Source: Auriscalpium vulgare
Taxonomy: Eukaryota > Basidiomycota > Agaricomycetes > Russulales > Auriscalpiaceae
Assembly: GCA_019915015.1 (NCBI GenBank)
Contig: JAHBBC010000012.1
Location: 1,426,001-1,490,000, forward strand
DNA length: 64,000 bases
Reading direction: 5' to 3'
Shown here: positions 10,855 to 24,400 of the stretch, piece after piece
Layout of the letters: the number at the start of each line of letters is the position of its first letter
How positions within the stretch are numbered: position 1 is the first letter of the stretch
The notes under the pieces: model-generated
Seen by the model: the letters and a program-made list of their open reading frames with translations, nothing else
Told to the model about the DNA's origin: nothing
Databases searched by the model: none
Position numbers and translations under genes: made by a program

Positions 10855-13800
10855 TCAACTCGACTCTCCGACCAATGTAACATCTCTAGCGTGTTCGTGG
10901 CTGGCAGCCATAGCATAGAGAACCTCCTTGTCGCCGCTCTCGTCAACAAGCGAACGCAAGCGCCCATCGTCGATCTTCAGGAGGTCGCTGGGCCTGCCGA
11001 ATTCTACGATGCGTCCCGCATCCAAGACCATCTATTCGTCAAACGTGAGCGAGCAGTCTTATCGGTAGTGGTCAGGAAAGTGCGCACAATTTTATCAGCA
11101 TCCATGATTGTCTGCAGACGATGCGCGATGGTGATCAGCGTGACGTCGCCCTTGAGCTCGTTGCGCAGAGACGATTGGATGATCGTGTCTGTCTCGTAGT
11201 CAATGGCAGAAGTCGCTATACCACGAAAGACGTTAGCTATGCCCACATCGCTACTGACACGGAGACTAACCTTCGTCGAGGATGAGCAGCTTGCTGCCCC
11301 GCACGATAGCCCGGGCCAAGGCTAGGATCTGGCGCTGACCAACCGAGAGATTGCCACCGCCGCTGGAGATAGCACTATCGAGCGTGACGCGGCTGTCGTC
11401 GTCTTCGGCTTGGAGCGAGAAAAGTCCAGCTGCGCGAAGGGACGAGTTGAGCGTGGCATCGTCGTACTGATCGAATGGATCGAGATTCTCGCGCAGCGTG
11501 CCACTGAGCAGCTCAGGCTAGATGCGCACGTCAGCGTCGAGAAATGGCAATTGAGTTGGTGACTAACCATCTGCGGGATAATGGTGATGTTCGAACGCAA
11601 AGCCTCGAGATTGATGGAGGAAGTCGGAATGCCGTCATAGTAGACCAATCCGTCCGTGAAGATACAGCGCAAGAGCGACAGCGTAAGAGAGCTCTTTCCA
11701 CTCCCAGTGCGACCAACTTGAAAGGAAATGAGTCGGCGAGACTAAATGTGCGCCACGTGACTTACCAACGCCGACACGTTCGCCCGACTGGATGTGGAAG
11801 CTCACGTCGTGGAGAACTTTGGGACCGTCCTGCACATTGGCTCAATCATAGAGCCACTTCCACGGGGTGTGCAGCGGCGTACCTCCGAATAACGCGCAGA
11901 GAGCTTCTCGACTCGGAGGTCACCGCTCGCTGGCCAGTACGCCGGAGGCACCCCATCCTTAGTCGACTTGGGCTCCTGCTCGATGTTGATATACGCAAGA
12001 ATGCGTTCCAAGCTAGAGAGACCGATGAGCGCTACCCTTTCTCGTGTTTCAATGGATAGTACCTGTTGCCCTGAACCTCAAATTCATTGAGCATCCGGAC
12101 CCACAAGAGAATCCAGCTGCTAAACTCGACTAGACAAAGAGGTTAGCAAGCCGATGCCGCTGAGCAGCAGAAGGTACGCACCGGCCATCGTGAGAGAGAA
12201 GCCGATATTGGACGGCAGGGCGGTCGAGCGCTTCGGTCCGTAGACCAACCACGCCCCAAGGGCAGAAGCAAAGACGCCGCCAAGAATGTCAATGCGGAGA
12301 CTGACCCATCTATTCAGATCGTAGAACGTGCGCGCGGCCCTGGTGTAGCGATCGATACGCTTGTATGACTCCACACGGAAGGCAGCCTGTGCACCGTAGG
12401 CACGGATCGAAGCTGCACGCATGCACGCGTCAGGCAATGCGTCAGCATCAGGGCAGGACTGAACGTACTGAGTCCGGCAATGGCAGCACCAAAGTGGCCG
12501 AGAACTGGCGCACGGGCGTTGCTCATCTCGCGCTTGACAGCGAGCTGAGCGCGCATGTAGATCTGGCCGCACCAACCTCCCAGCGCGAAGACAAGGACAC
12601 CGGGAATAATGAATACGGGGGTGAGCACGACCACGGCGCCCAGCCTGATCAAAATGGCCACTGAGACGTCAGCGACCCCAGACAGGGCGTCAGCGACAGG
12701 GCCGTCCACTGTGCGGAAGTTTATCAGTAATGGCAATAGCGTTCGGATTTTCGGAGGACATACGAGCGCGGATATCTTGCGTGCAGCGAGCAATGACTCG
12801 GGACGTCGGGGTAGTATCTAGCCAGCGGAGGGTGGTGCCCAGCACGGACTGTACGAGGCGGCGATGTATGCTCTCGGACGCCCTCAACGTGCCAAATACG
12901 TAGACAGCGCCGTCGATGGAATTCGCCACGATGCTTATAACCGACAACAGGCAGAAAATTGCGAGATAACTTGGCCAAATTAGTTAGCATACGCCGTGCT
13001 CCTGAAATGATAAAATAGCCTACTAGGCGATGTTGACTTCGGATGGGTACGGGACAACATCATATTGCTCAGCCCAGTATCCCATCCACCAAGTCTGAGT
13101 GGACAGAGCCACATCGTATAGGATCATACCGCCAAGAAAGAGGACCCAGAACAATATGACGTGAGAGCCGCCCAGGGCCTTGAAGAACAGTTTCACTGTG
13201 ATCGTTAGCCACTACTGTCCCACTCATGCATGGTGTTGCCCGCACATGAATCCCAGCTGACATGGCCCTCCGCAACTTCCTCAGCAAGAATAAGCTTGCC
13301 GTCCGCCTGCTTGGCTTTCTCATCGAGAGGTTCAGCGTCGATCTCCTTGTCGGCCTGCATCTCTTGTAGCTCCTCTTGTTGCTCCTCCTGCAGGATGTCG
13401 TCCTTCGAGAGGGCCTCGGAAACGGAGCCACGGCTGGCGATGGTGCCATCAAGGCCCAAGGACACGACGTACTCCGCGATCGGGCTTGCCATCGCAACGT
13501 TATGCGTCTCAACATGCAAGTGAAGAGCGGTACCAGCAGAAAACATGCTTCACTTACCACAAGGAGAACAGTCCTTCCGTGGATGAGATCGCCTTTGAAG
13601 CACTTGTCAACAACCCACCGAGCAGTGTGCACGTCCAGGGCGGCGAGCACCTTCAAGCAATTAAGTCTCAGTACCGACGAGTGAAAACTCCCGAACGACT
13701 GACATCGTCGAGAAGAATGATCTCAGCAGGCGAGTAGATGGCGCGCGCCAGAGTAACACGAGCCTGCAGATGAATGGCCATGGGCATCGATAACAACCGC

Positions 13801-16800
13801 CAATTCGTGACTGCATACCTTCTGGCCGCCACTGAAGAAGAGGGAATATTCAGTGGCGCACCACGCAAGTTGCTAGACATATCTCAATCATACCTCAAGG
13901 TGAGACCATTTTCTCCAACCTCCGTCTTGTCACCAGCCTCGAAGAGGCTCAAGTCACGCTTGAGTCCGCACTGGTGCACAACTGTAGTGCGTTTAAGCAG
14001 ACTGCTGGCAAAGCCACATTTCTTCACCAACCTTTCTCATAGCGAGCCTCATCGTAAGGCACTCCGAACAGAATGTTGTCCTGTAGTGCCGCGTAAGTAC
14101 GAAATTTCCGATGGCTGCGCCACGGCGCCTACCCTGATCGTCTCATTCTGAACCCACGACTCCTGTGCAGCATACGCCACACCGCCCTTCCTGGGAAGGT
14201 GGTACCGTGATCCTGGTCCGAGCGGAACGAAGTGCATCTCTCCTGTTTCACCGTCAACACGAAAGTTGCAGAGACACGCCGGGCATACATACCAAGTAGC
14301 GCCATCAACAAAGAAGTCTTCCCGGAGCCTGTGGGTCCGATGATCAAATTGATCGCGCCGCGCCTGAATTGCAGCTGGTTATCGATGCGGAGCGTGAACT
14401 TGCGGCTAGAGAGAGTAGCGGTGCTGTCACTGGCATCCTCCGTCGACCAGGTGAAGCTCGCGCCTTCGAAGCCGATAACGTCCTCGTCGAAACGGGGTGC
14501 GTCAGGGAGCGTGGCGCGAACAGCGTCTTCCTCGGGACAGGCAAACTCGTCCAAAAGCTCGGCCTGCACACACCATCAGTAATAAGCACTCGCTGCCTCG
14601 TATTAACGGTGCCGACCTCGTGCAAGAACTCGCCCAAGCGATCGAGAGAGACCTTGGCTGTGCGGACTAGTTAGGAAGCGAGAGGACAGTACCAGCAAAA
14701 GCCACCTGCCTTGAATGAACATCGGAATCTCGGAGAAGGTCATGTAAAGTTGCTCCCTCATCATATCAAAGACTATGAACGATTCGGAGTAATGAGCCGA
14801 CTTAAGTGCCCACAGGCAGAGGACTGCGGACGCACCGGCCATGGACGAAAAAACGGTGGAAGCTACGAGAAATTTTGTTAATTGAGACCGATTTAGTTCT
14901 CAGCACATATTTACGCTTCATTTTCTGTTTCATGATGCCAGTCTAGTCGCATGTAAGCGCCGTTCAGTCTTGCGTAGACATAATCATGGCTCACATAAAT
15001 TGTGAAGGTCGTGATCATCTGCGTGGAACACTCATCAACACACAGCGCAGGACAAAGCCCGAGACTGGGTCACTTACGACGAAGATGGGAATTATATTGC
15101 TGTCCAATAATTAGTAAGCAACCATGCGAAGATGAGATACGACGGGATAACATGCTTCAAGTTGGTGTTGATGAGGTTGAGGAGCTGGCGCTTCTTGACG
15201 AATTTCAGCTCCAAGTCCCGCTTCTCAGCGACCTTGTCGTCGATCTTGGGCTCCCAGCCAAACAGCTTGATCATACGTAGGACACCCATGGTCTCAGTGA
15301 CCGTTTGCACGCGAGCATCAATCTGAAATCTTCTTAGACTCCTTGCTCGAGCTCGACAATGCCAGCTAAAGACGTACCCTTTTCATTGTCTCTTGCTGAA
15401 CAGTTTGCATCATCTTAGCGACATACCCAGGAAGCGGGAACAGGACCACCATCACGGCCATGCCAACGAATGCACTTCATAGACCATCAGATGGGTTCTC
15501 TTCCCAGAGACCCACCAACAGACTTACCTCCAGCCCAGGACCGCGTATAAAAACCAGATGCAGAGTGCGAGCTGGAATGGCATGTACACGACTGTGAGGA
15601 CGTGTCAGCTAATTCATTGTGATTGGCATTTTGTTCTGAACTCAAGAGAAGGAAATTTTGACGGGCGCCCGTAATGTTGCCCAAATCTGTGGACACTAAA
15701 TTATTAATTTTGCCGACCAAATTGCTCTCCTTTTTGTTGGCCCCAGGTTCCGGAGTCTTGGCCTCGCGAGCTTCCGCCTTTCCTTTGCCCTTCGCAGTCG
15801 ACGAGTGTGTGGTTGGAGTGCTAGCGCGTACAGTCTCGTTGCTCGAACCCTCCACAGTATGGTGTCCGGGTTCGGCTGTGTTGTCTGATTGCAGCTCGGG
15901 AGAAGTGGTCACGCTCCGGTTATCTAGGGTGTTCACTGTGCTCGTCCCGCTCTTGGCCGTCTCAGCCTTCATACGGATGCGCAGCGCATGCTCGAAGACG
16001 AGTTGCGTGATGATGCCTTCAACGCGGACGTAGATACCAGTCTGAGTCCGCCCACATGAGAGCCAGAAGATGGGCGTGTCTGCTGTACTCACACCAATGA
16101 AGATGTACCACTGCATGGCGAGTGTTCCAACCAAAGGCCCAAGCAACAGGCAGGAGATCCAGACCCATGGGCGCACCACGGCACCTTCGCCATGGGTCTC
16201 GAGATAGCTGCAACCCAAGTTAGAGCTAGCAGGGTCGAATAAGCTGCGGAACTCACGCAAGCAGACGATTTATACCAACAGGACCAAAAAACCCGGTGAT
16301 AACCTGTAACATCAGCTTAAAATGGATGATACAAGTGACGTATATCAGGTTGGCACCCACCTTCAAGATGAGGAGGAAGGTAAGGGCGATATACTCGCGC
16401 GCTGAGTCTCGTCAGCTGCGTTCACCATCCTGATATTCGTGGGCTCACAGAACACCTTCATGAAGCCGAAGAACAGATGCCGTTTGGGACTTCCCGAGAA
16501 GACGTCCAAATGCTGCGCACTAGCATTAGAGATGATATCTATCAATTGAACAAAGTTGGCGCCCACCTTGAAACTTCTTTGCACGAGATTCTTCACATGG
16601 TCATAGTCTGCGATAGGGGGTAGTTGGTCTTGCGAAAGGTGGGACACACGACTCGCTAGAAATATGATAGGGTCCAGGAAGATATAAAGCGCCATTGATA
16701 GTATAGGAGCCGTTTGCTCTGGATTCGGTACAAGGGACGGATTCTTAATTCCGATGTTAGTTGATCCGTTAGACACCAAAAATCTCATCATACCTTGGGG

Positions 16801-17608
16801 TCAAGAGGGATATATTTCCGAGGAGTAGTGAGCGGTATCAGGATCGACGAGATGCCAAGTGCAGCGATCTTAGCCCAGAGCAAGGGACCCTCGCGCTTGT
16901 CGAGTGGGGTAAGGGTGAAAGTCGCCAAAGGCCACAGATCCCGGTACGCGTACACCGCGAACGCAGAAAGCAAGACGATGGTGAGGTGCCGCGCAGCGGT
17001 TCTAGAAACTTTGTACGCTGCAGCGACAGACAACCATGTCAAGAAGGACGCATAGAGCTGAAGAGGGCAAGCCGATCAGATCAGGTGTGAGTGCGAAGGC
17101 GCTGTATCAAATTCACATATGTAATTGCTAGGATGAGACCGATCCATTCGCGTTCGGTGTAGCCATCTTTTGCGCGCTCGAAGCTGGCGAATTGGAGCCC
17201 GAGGAGGGTGACGACAGAAACCAGTCGCAGAGATTTGAGAATAACGATAGTGTTGCCGCCCAAATTTTTGATATGCGCCTTGACCTCAGACACGATCCCC
17301 GTCCTCGTCGCATCACCGTCGGACTCGTCGAGCTCCTCATTGAGCTCCTCATTGGGGGTATAAATGTGGGCCGCGACTCGGAGTGGTCCATGAGAGTACA
17401 GAAGCCCAATCACCCCCGCCAGAGCGGAGGCGGCTGCCACATATGCAGGGATCAGAAAAGGGTGCAGCCAGATGCTGCGGCAGCTGAGGGTGAACTGACG
17501 CGTCAAAATAGCATGGCAGAAGACGTACGCGGTACTCATGCGAACGTTTTCGAGCGCTGTGAAGAAGACAGAGAGCCCCGCGTTCAAGACGACTTGAGTG
17601 TAGCCCAT
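10855..17608 (-). CDS. ABCC (MRP-type) full-length ABC transporter, copy B
   Basis: This is the second transporter of the array, with the same architecture and intron positions as copy A. The start is ATG at 17608 (MGYTQVVL) and the stop is TGA at 10855-10857. NBD1 Walker A lies near 14,318-14,345. NBD2 Walker A is near 11,688-11,712 and signature LSVGQRQ near 11,332-11,352; both halves keep ATPase motifs. The inter-domain linker differs slightly ([11 protein letters not shown], one Asp shorter). The TMD0-TMD1 loop carries a duplicated acidic ELNEELDE. One conserved intron (near 15,150) uses a GC rather than GT donor. The gene is a mosaic: its 3' end and downstream DNA match copy C almost exactly, while the NBD1 Walker B exon and adjoining intron match copy A exactly. 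No inactivating change was seen. Confidence 0.88.
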
Positions 17609-18447
17609 AGCTATATCATCTATCACGGCCAACTCGTCCTGATGTTGAATGTGGAGCCTGAGAGAGCCTGAGAGACCTGGCCGCGGCGCCAGACGCGTGG
17701 CACGCGGTGCCGAAGCCTGTACCTGGAAATTATGTGAGCAGGCAGTCGCCTTCCGCACTTCTTTATTGGTTGCAATGGTCTTGCAGAGGCTTCAGCTTCA
17801 GCCTAAGCTTGCAGGCCTAGCGTGCGCGGCGGCCGCCACGGGCGTGAGACCTGTGGCATACGGGCCGGGCTCCCGTTACATCATGTGATCACGTCCGTCC
17901 TGCGAGTGTCTCCGAATTTGGCTTCTCCGAGTCCTCCAACTTGTCCCCGTACAGGTTCTTCGCGATCGTGCGTCCCCCTTGTCATCTCATACATGTCAAA
18001 CAATGACCCACGTCGGTTGATCTCCGGTAATACTCATCTTCACTCTGATCCCAAGGCGACTGATGGACACACCCTCCCGACCAGCTGGCGTTGACGCCAG
18101 CATGCTCCTCTACAAATGAGTGTCAAGGCCGCCATTGACGAGCTCCTGGGGCAGAGTTCGAGGGGTTTTCATAACGAACTTGCTCCGGAGAACTGGTCCC
18201 ATGTCCGTACGTACCGTACCCTGTGTGCAGCTGTGTCTCTGCCTGCATATATCCAATGTCAACAGGTCTGGACAGGTCTGGTCGGGATCTTCGTTGCCAC
18301 CAGATGCAAAGGGGGTTTTGCGTCAAGGGTCCAGCGCCGTAAAGGCAAAAGGTATTCGAAGCATAGATCATGTACGAGTACTAGCCATCGATCAGATCCT
18401 ACCACATCCTGTATAGATTATCTACAAATATATCAGAGCACATCAGA
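17609..18447. other. Inter-transporter spacer B-C
   Basis: The left part is the 3' flank of copy C and the right part is the promoter flank of copy B. It contains the second copy of the captured gene fragment, listed separately. Nothing else is recognised. Confidence 0.4.
18070..18400 (+). pseudogene. Duplicated 5' gene fragment between transporters B and C
   Basis: This is the second copy of the MSVKAAIDELLGQ fragment (ATG at 18116), with the same upstream inverted repeat (18085-18100). It differs from the first copy by a few substitutions and a small insertion near 18,270. Position and orientation relative to the neighbouring transporter are the same, so it was duplicated as part of the 7.6 kb unit. 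Confidence 0.4.
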
Positions 18448-21400
18448 TCAACTCGACTCTCCGACCGATGTAACATCTCTAGCGTGTTCGTGGCTGGCAG
18501 CCATAGCATAGAGAACCTCCTTGTCGCCGCTCTCGTCAACAAGCGAACGCAAGCGCCCATCGTCGATCTTCAGGAGTTCGCTGGGCCTGCCGAACTCTAC
18601 GATGCGTCCCGCATCCAAGACCATCTATTCGTCAAACGTGAGCGAGCAGTCTTATCGGTAGTGGTCAGGAAAGTGCGCACAATTTTATCAGCATCCATGA
18701 TTGTCTGCAGACGATGCGCGATGGTGATGAGCGTGACGTCGCCCTTGAGCTCGTTGCGCAGAGACGATTGGATGATCGTGTCTGTCTCGTAGTCAATGGC
18801 AGAAGTCGCTATACCACGAAAGACGTTAGCTATGCCCACATCGCTACTGACACGGAGACTAACCTTCGTCGAGGATGAGCAGCTTGCTACCCCGCACGAT
18901 AGCCCGGGCCAAGGCTAGGATCTGGCGCTGACCAACCGAGAGATTGCCACCGCCGCTGGAGATCGCACTATCGAGCGTGACGCGGCTGTCGTCGTCTTCG
19001 GCTTGGAGTGAGAAAAGTCCAGCTGCGCGAAGGGACGAGTTGAGCGTGGCATCGTCGTACTGATCGAATGGATCGAGATTCTCGCGCAGAGTGCCACTGA
19101 GCAGCTCAGGCTAGATGCGCAGGTCAGCGTCGAGAAATGGCAATTGAGCTGGTGACTAACCATCTGCGGGATAATGGTGATGTTCGAACGCAAAGCCTCG
19201 AGATTGATGGAGGAAGTCGGAATGCCGTCGTAGTAGACCGTTCCGTCCGTGAAGATACAGCGCAAGAGCGACAGCGTAAGAGAGCTCTTTCCACTCCCAG
19301 TGCGACCAACTTGAAAGGAAATGAGTCGGCGAGACTAAATGTGCGCCACGTGACTTACCAACGCCGACACGTTCGCCCGACTGGATGTGGAAGCTCACGT
19401 CGTGGAGAACCTTGGGACCGTCCTGTACATCGGTTTAGTCACGGTCGAATTGGAGGCGAATGAAGCTGCGTACCTCCGAATAACGCGCAGAGAGCTTCTC
19501 GACACGAAGGTCACCGCTCGCCGGCCAGTACGCCGGAGGCACGCCATCCTTGGTCGACTTGGGCTCCTGTTCAATCTTGATGTACGCAAGGATACGCTCC
19601 AAGCTAAAGAAATCGATCAGCGCTGCCCTTCCCCGTATGCTGATGAGTCACACCTGTTGCCCTGGATCTCAAAGTCGTTGAGAATCCGAACCCACCAGAG
19701 GATCATGCCGCTGAACCCGACTAAACAGACGTCAGCACGCGAGTAGAGCGCAGCAACAGTATATACGCACCAGCCATCGTGAGAGAGAAGCCGGTATTGG
19801 ACGGCAGGGCGGTCGAGCCCTGCGGTCCGTAGATCAACCACGCCCCAAGGGCAGAGGCAAACACACCGCCGAGAATATCAATGCGGAGACTGATCCACCT
19901 GTTCAGATTGTAGAACGTGCGCGCGGCCCTGGTGTAGCGATCGATACGCTTATACGACTCCGTCCGGAAGGGGACCTGTGCACCGTAGGCACGGATAGAA
20001 GCTGCAGGCATACACGCGTCAGACCACGCGTCAGGATCATAGCAGGCCAGACGTACTGAGTCCGGCGATAGCAGCCCCAAAGTGGCCGAGAACGGGGGCA
20101 CGGGCGTTGCTCATCTCGCGCTTCACGGCGATCTGGGCCCGCATGTAGATCTGGCCGCACCAACCTCCCAGGGCGAAGACGAGCACGCCGGGCACGAGGA
20201 ATACGGGCGTGAGCACGACCACGGCACCTAGCTTGATCAACATGGTCGCTGAGATTTCCACAACCCAAGCGAAGTTGTTGGCCACGGGGCCATCCACTAT
20301 ACAAAAGTTTATCAGTAATAGCGACGATGTTGGAGTTCGGAGAACGTACGAGCGCGGATATCTTGCGTGCAGCGCGCAATGACTCGGGAGGTCGGGGTAG
20401 TATCGAGCCAGCGGAGGGTGGTGCCAAGAACAGACTGGACGAGGCGGCGATGAATAGTCTTCGACGCCCTCAAGGTGCCAAATACGTAGACACCATTCCC
20501 GATAGTATACACTGTGATGCCGATACCGGAGAGCAGGCAGAAGATTGCGAGATAGCTGGGTACAATGGTAAGCATCCAGCGCTCCCCATGGATTGGTGAG
20601 ATAACTCACTAGGCGATGTTGACTTCCGAAGGGTCCGAAACAAGGTCGTACTGCTCAGCCCAGTATCCCATCCACCAAGTCTGGATGGACATAGCCGCAT
20701 CGCATAGGATCATACCGCCGAGGAAGAGGACCCAGAACAGTGTGACGTGCGAGCCGCCAAGGGCCTTGAAGAACAACTTCACTGTGAGGAAATGAGCCCC
20801 GTCAGTCACTCGCGCAAGTCATGAACGGTGTCGCCCACATGAGTCCCAGCTGACATGACCCTCCGCGACTTCCTCAGCGAGGATTAGCTTGCCATCCGCC
20901 TGCTTGGCTTTCTCATCTGGCGATTCAGCATCGATCTCCTTGTCGTCGGCCTGGATCTCTTGGAGTTCTTCTTGGAGCTCCTCCTGCAAGATGTCGTCCT
21001 TCGCGATAGCCTCGGACACAGAGCCACGGCTGGCGATGGTGCCATCCAGGCCCAAGGACACGACGTACTCCGCGATTGGGCTCGCCATTGCGACGTTGTG
21101 AGTCTGTCATGCATGTCAGAAAGGGTGCAGGCGACAGGACAGCACGCTTCGCTTACCACAAGGAGTATGGTCCTCCCACGGATGAGATCACCTTTGAAGC
21201 ACTTGTCGACGATCCACCGAGCAGTGTGAACGTCCAGGGCAGCCAGTACCTTCACACAGTCGACAAGTTAGTGCCAGCGAGTGAGCCCTGCTGAAGACTT
21301 ACGTCGTCGAGAAGAATGATCTCAGCAGACGAGTAGATGGCGCGCGCCAGAGTAACACGAGCCTGTAGATATGGCTATGGGCATAACGATAACCCCCGCC

Positions 21401-24400
21401 AATTCGTGTCTGCGTACCTTCTGACCGCCACTGAGAGGAAAGGAACAGTCAGTGGCGTGCCCTACGCAGTGCCTGATGAATTTCAACTGTACCTCAATGT
21501 GAGACCCTTTTCTCCAACCTCCGTCTTGTCACCAGCCTCGAAGAGGCTAAAGTCACGCTTCAGTCCGCACTGATGCACAACTAGACAACGGTTCAGCAGA
21601 CTGGTTGCAAAGCCCTAATTCATCACCGACCTTTCTCATAGCGAGCCTCATCGTAAGGCGCTCCGAAAATGATGTTGTCCTGTAATGCTGCGTAAGTACC
21701 GAATTTCCGAAGGCTGCGTCACGGCTTACCCTGATCGTCTCGTTTTGAACCCACGACTCCTGTGCAGCATACGCCACACCGCCCTTCCTGGGAAGGTTGT
21801 ACCAAGATCCTGGTCCGAGCGGAACGAAGTGCATCTCCCCTGCTCTACCGTCAGCGGGAGGATTGAAGAAGAAACACGAGGCATACACACCAAGCAGCGC
21901 CATCAACAAGGAAGTCTTCCCGGAGCCTGTAGGCCCGATAATGAGATTGATCGCGCCGCGCTTGAACTGCAGCTGGTCATCGATGCGGAGCGTGAACTTG
22001 CGGCTGGAGGGAGTCGCGGCGCCGTCACTGGCATCCTCGGTCGACCAGGTGAAGCTCGCATTCTCAAAGCCGATCACGTCCTCGTCGAATCGCGAGGCGT
22101 CGGTGAGCATGGCGCGAGCAGCTTCTTCCTCGGGACCGGCAAACTCGTCGAGAAGCTCGGTCTGCGCACACGTTCAGCAATAAGCACTCGCTGCCTCGCA
22201 ATAACGATGCCCACCTTGTGCAGGAACTCGTCCACACGATCAAGAGAGACCTTGGCTGTGTGGACTAGTCAGAACGCGGGAAGCGTATTGCCCGAAGGAG
22301 CCACTGACCTTGGATGAACATCGGGATCATGTAAAAGATACTGTGAAGCTGGTCCCTCAGAATATCAAAGACTACAGGCGGATTCTCAGTCAAAGCGGGT
22401 GCCAAAGACAACGGCGAACGTACCGGCCATGGAGGAGAAAACGGTTGAAGCTACAGGGATTTCATCAATTATAACCGAGTCAATGGATCCATGAAATGAT
22501 ATTTACGCTTCATGGTCTCTTTCATGACGCCAGTCTAGTCGCACGTCAGCGTCCCTCAGTCTTGCACGAGCAGAATAATGAACTCACATAAACTGTGAAG
22601 GTCGCGATCATCTGGATGGACCGCTCATCAACAAACAGAGCAGTGGCAAAGCTTGGCGGTACTTACGACAAAGACGGGAATGACGTAGCTGTATAATTAT
22701 AGTCAACAACCACTCGAAGACGAGATCCGACGGCATGACATACTTCAAGTTGCCGTTCACGAGGTTAAGAAGCTGACGCTTTTTGATGAACTTCAGCTCC
22801 ACGTCCCGCTTCTCAGCGACCTTGTCGTCGATCTTGGGCTCCCAGCCAAACAACTTGATCATACGGAGGACACCCATGGTCTCAGTGACCGTTTGCACGC
22901 GAGCATCGGTCTGTAGTCCTTTTAAGATCCCTGCTCAAGAGTGATACTGCCAGCCCAGACGCACCTTTTTCATCGTCTCCTTCTGAACGGTCTGAATCAC
23001 CTTGGCGACATATCCAGGGACTGGGAACAGGACAACCATCACTGCCATGCCGACGAATGCACTAGGTAGATCATTAGATGATTTCTCCTCCCCGCGACAT
23101 ACGAACTCACCTCCAGCCCAGGATCGTGTACAAGAACCAGATGCAGAGCGCGAGCTGGAATGGCATGTACAGAACTGTGATGACACGTCAGCTGATGCAT
23201 AGTGACTGCCATGATGATGCGAACTTAGGAAGAGGAAATCACGGCCGTCCGTGATGTTGCTCAAATCCGTGGACACCAAGTTGTTGATTTTGCCGACCAA
23301 GTTGCTCTCCTTCTTCTCCTCAGGTTCCGGAGTTTTGGTCTCGGGCTCCTTCGCCTTGCCCTTGCCCTTGGCAGTCGACGAGTGCACGCTTGGGGTGCTA
23401 GCGCGCACGGTCTCATCGCCACTCCCATTCGAGCCCTCCTCGACAGGATGTCCGGGTTCGACTGCGGATTCTGATTCTAGGTCAGGAGAACTGGCCTCGC
23501 TCCGGTTGTCCGGGGTATTGACTGTGCTCGTCCCGCTCTTGGCCGTCTCAGCCTTCATACGGATGCGCAGCGCATGCTCGAAGACAAGTTGCGTGATAAT
23601 GCCTTCAACGCGGACGAGGATGCCAGTCTGAGTAGTCCGTGCATGTGAGAACCAGAAGAACGCGTGGGTTTGCCGTACTCACGGCAATAAAGATGTACCA
23701 CTGCATGGCGAGCGTCCCTACCAAAGGCCCAAACAACAGGCAGGAGATCCACACCCAGGGGCGCACCACGGCACCCTCGCCATGGGTCTCGAGATAGCTA
23801 AAAACTAAATGAGAGATGATCTTTCCCATTGAGAGCTATGGAGCTCACGCAAGCAGACGATTAATCCCAACAGGGCCGAAAAACCCGGTGAGAACCTGAA
23901 ACCTCAGCTCAGAAACGGATTCGAATAGCGGCATATCCGGTTAACACCCACCTTCAAGCTGATAAGGAACGTAAGGGCGATATACTCGCGCGCTGAGTCT
24001 CGTCAGCTGGGTTCACCATCCTGATATCTGCGCGCTTACTGAACACCTTCATGAAACCGAAGAATAGATGCCGGTTCGGACTTCCCGAGAAGACGTCCAA
24101 GTGCTGCGCACCGGCGTTAGAGATGATCAATCGGACATAAATGGGCGCTCACCTTGAAGCTTCTTTGCACAAGATTCTTCGCATGGTCGTAGTCTGCGAT
24201 AGGGGGTAGTTGGTCATGTGAAAGGTGGGGCACACGGTTCGCTAGGAAGACGATGGGGTCCAAGAAGGTATAAAGCGCCAACGAGAGTATTGGGGCTGTT
24301 TGCTCAGGATTGGGTTCAGGGGAAGGGTCCTATATTCCGACATTAGTTCTTGGGCGAGTGAACAGAGATCCCATCATACCTTAGGGTCATGAGGGATATA

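Noticed and set aside
10529..10918. A 129-codon plus-strand gene between transporters A and B
   Set aside because: Its second half is the reverse strand of the transporter 3' end; only the first 30 codons look like an independent exon.
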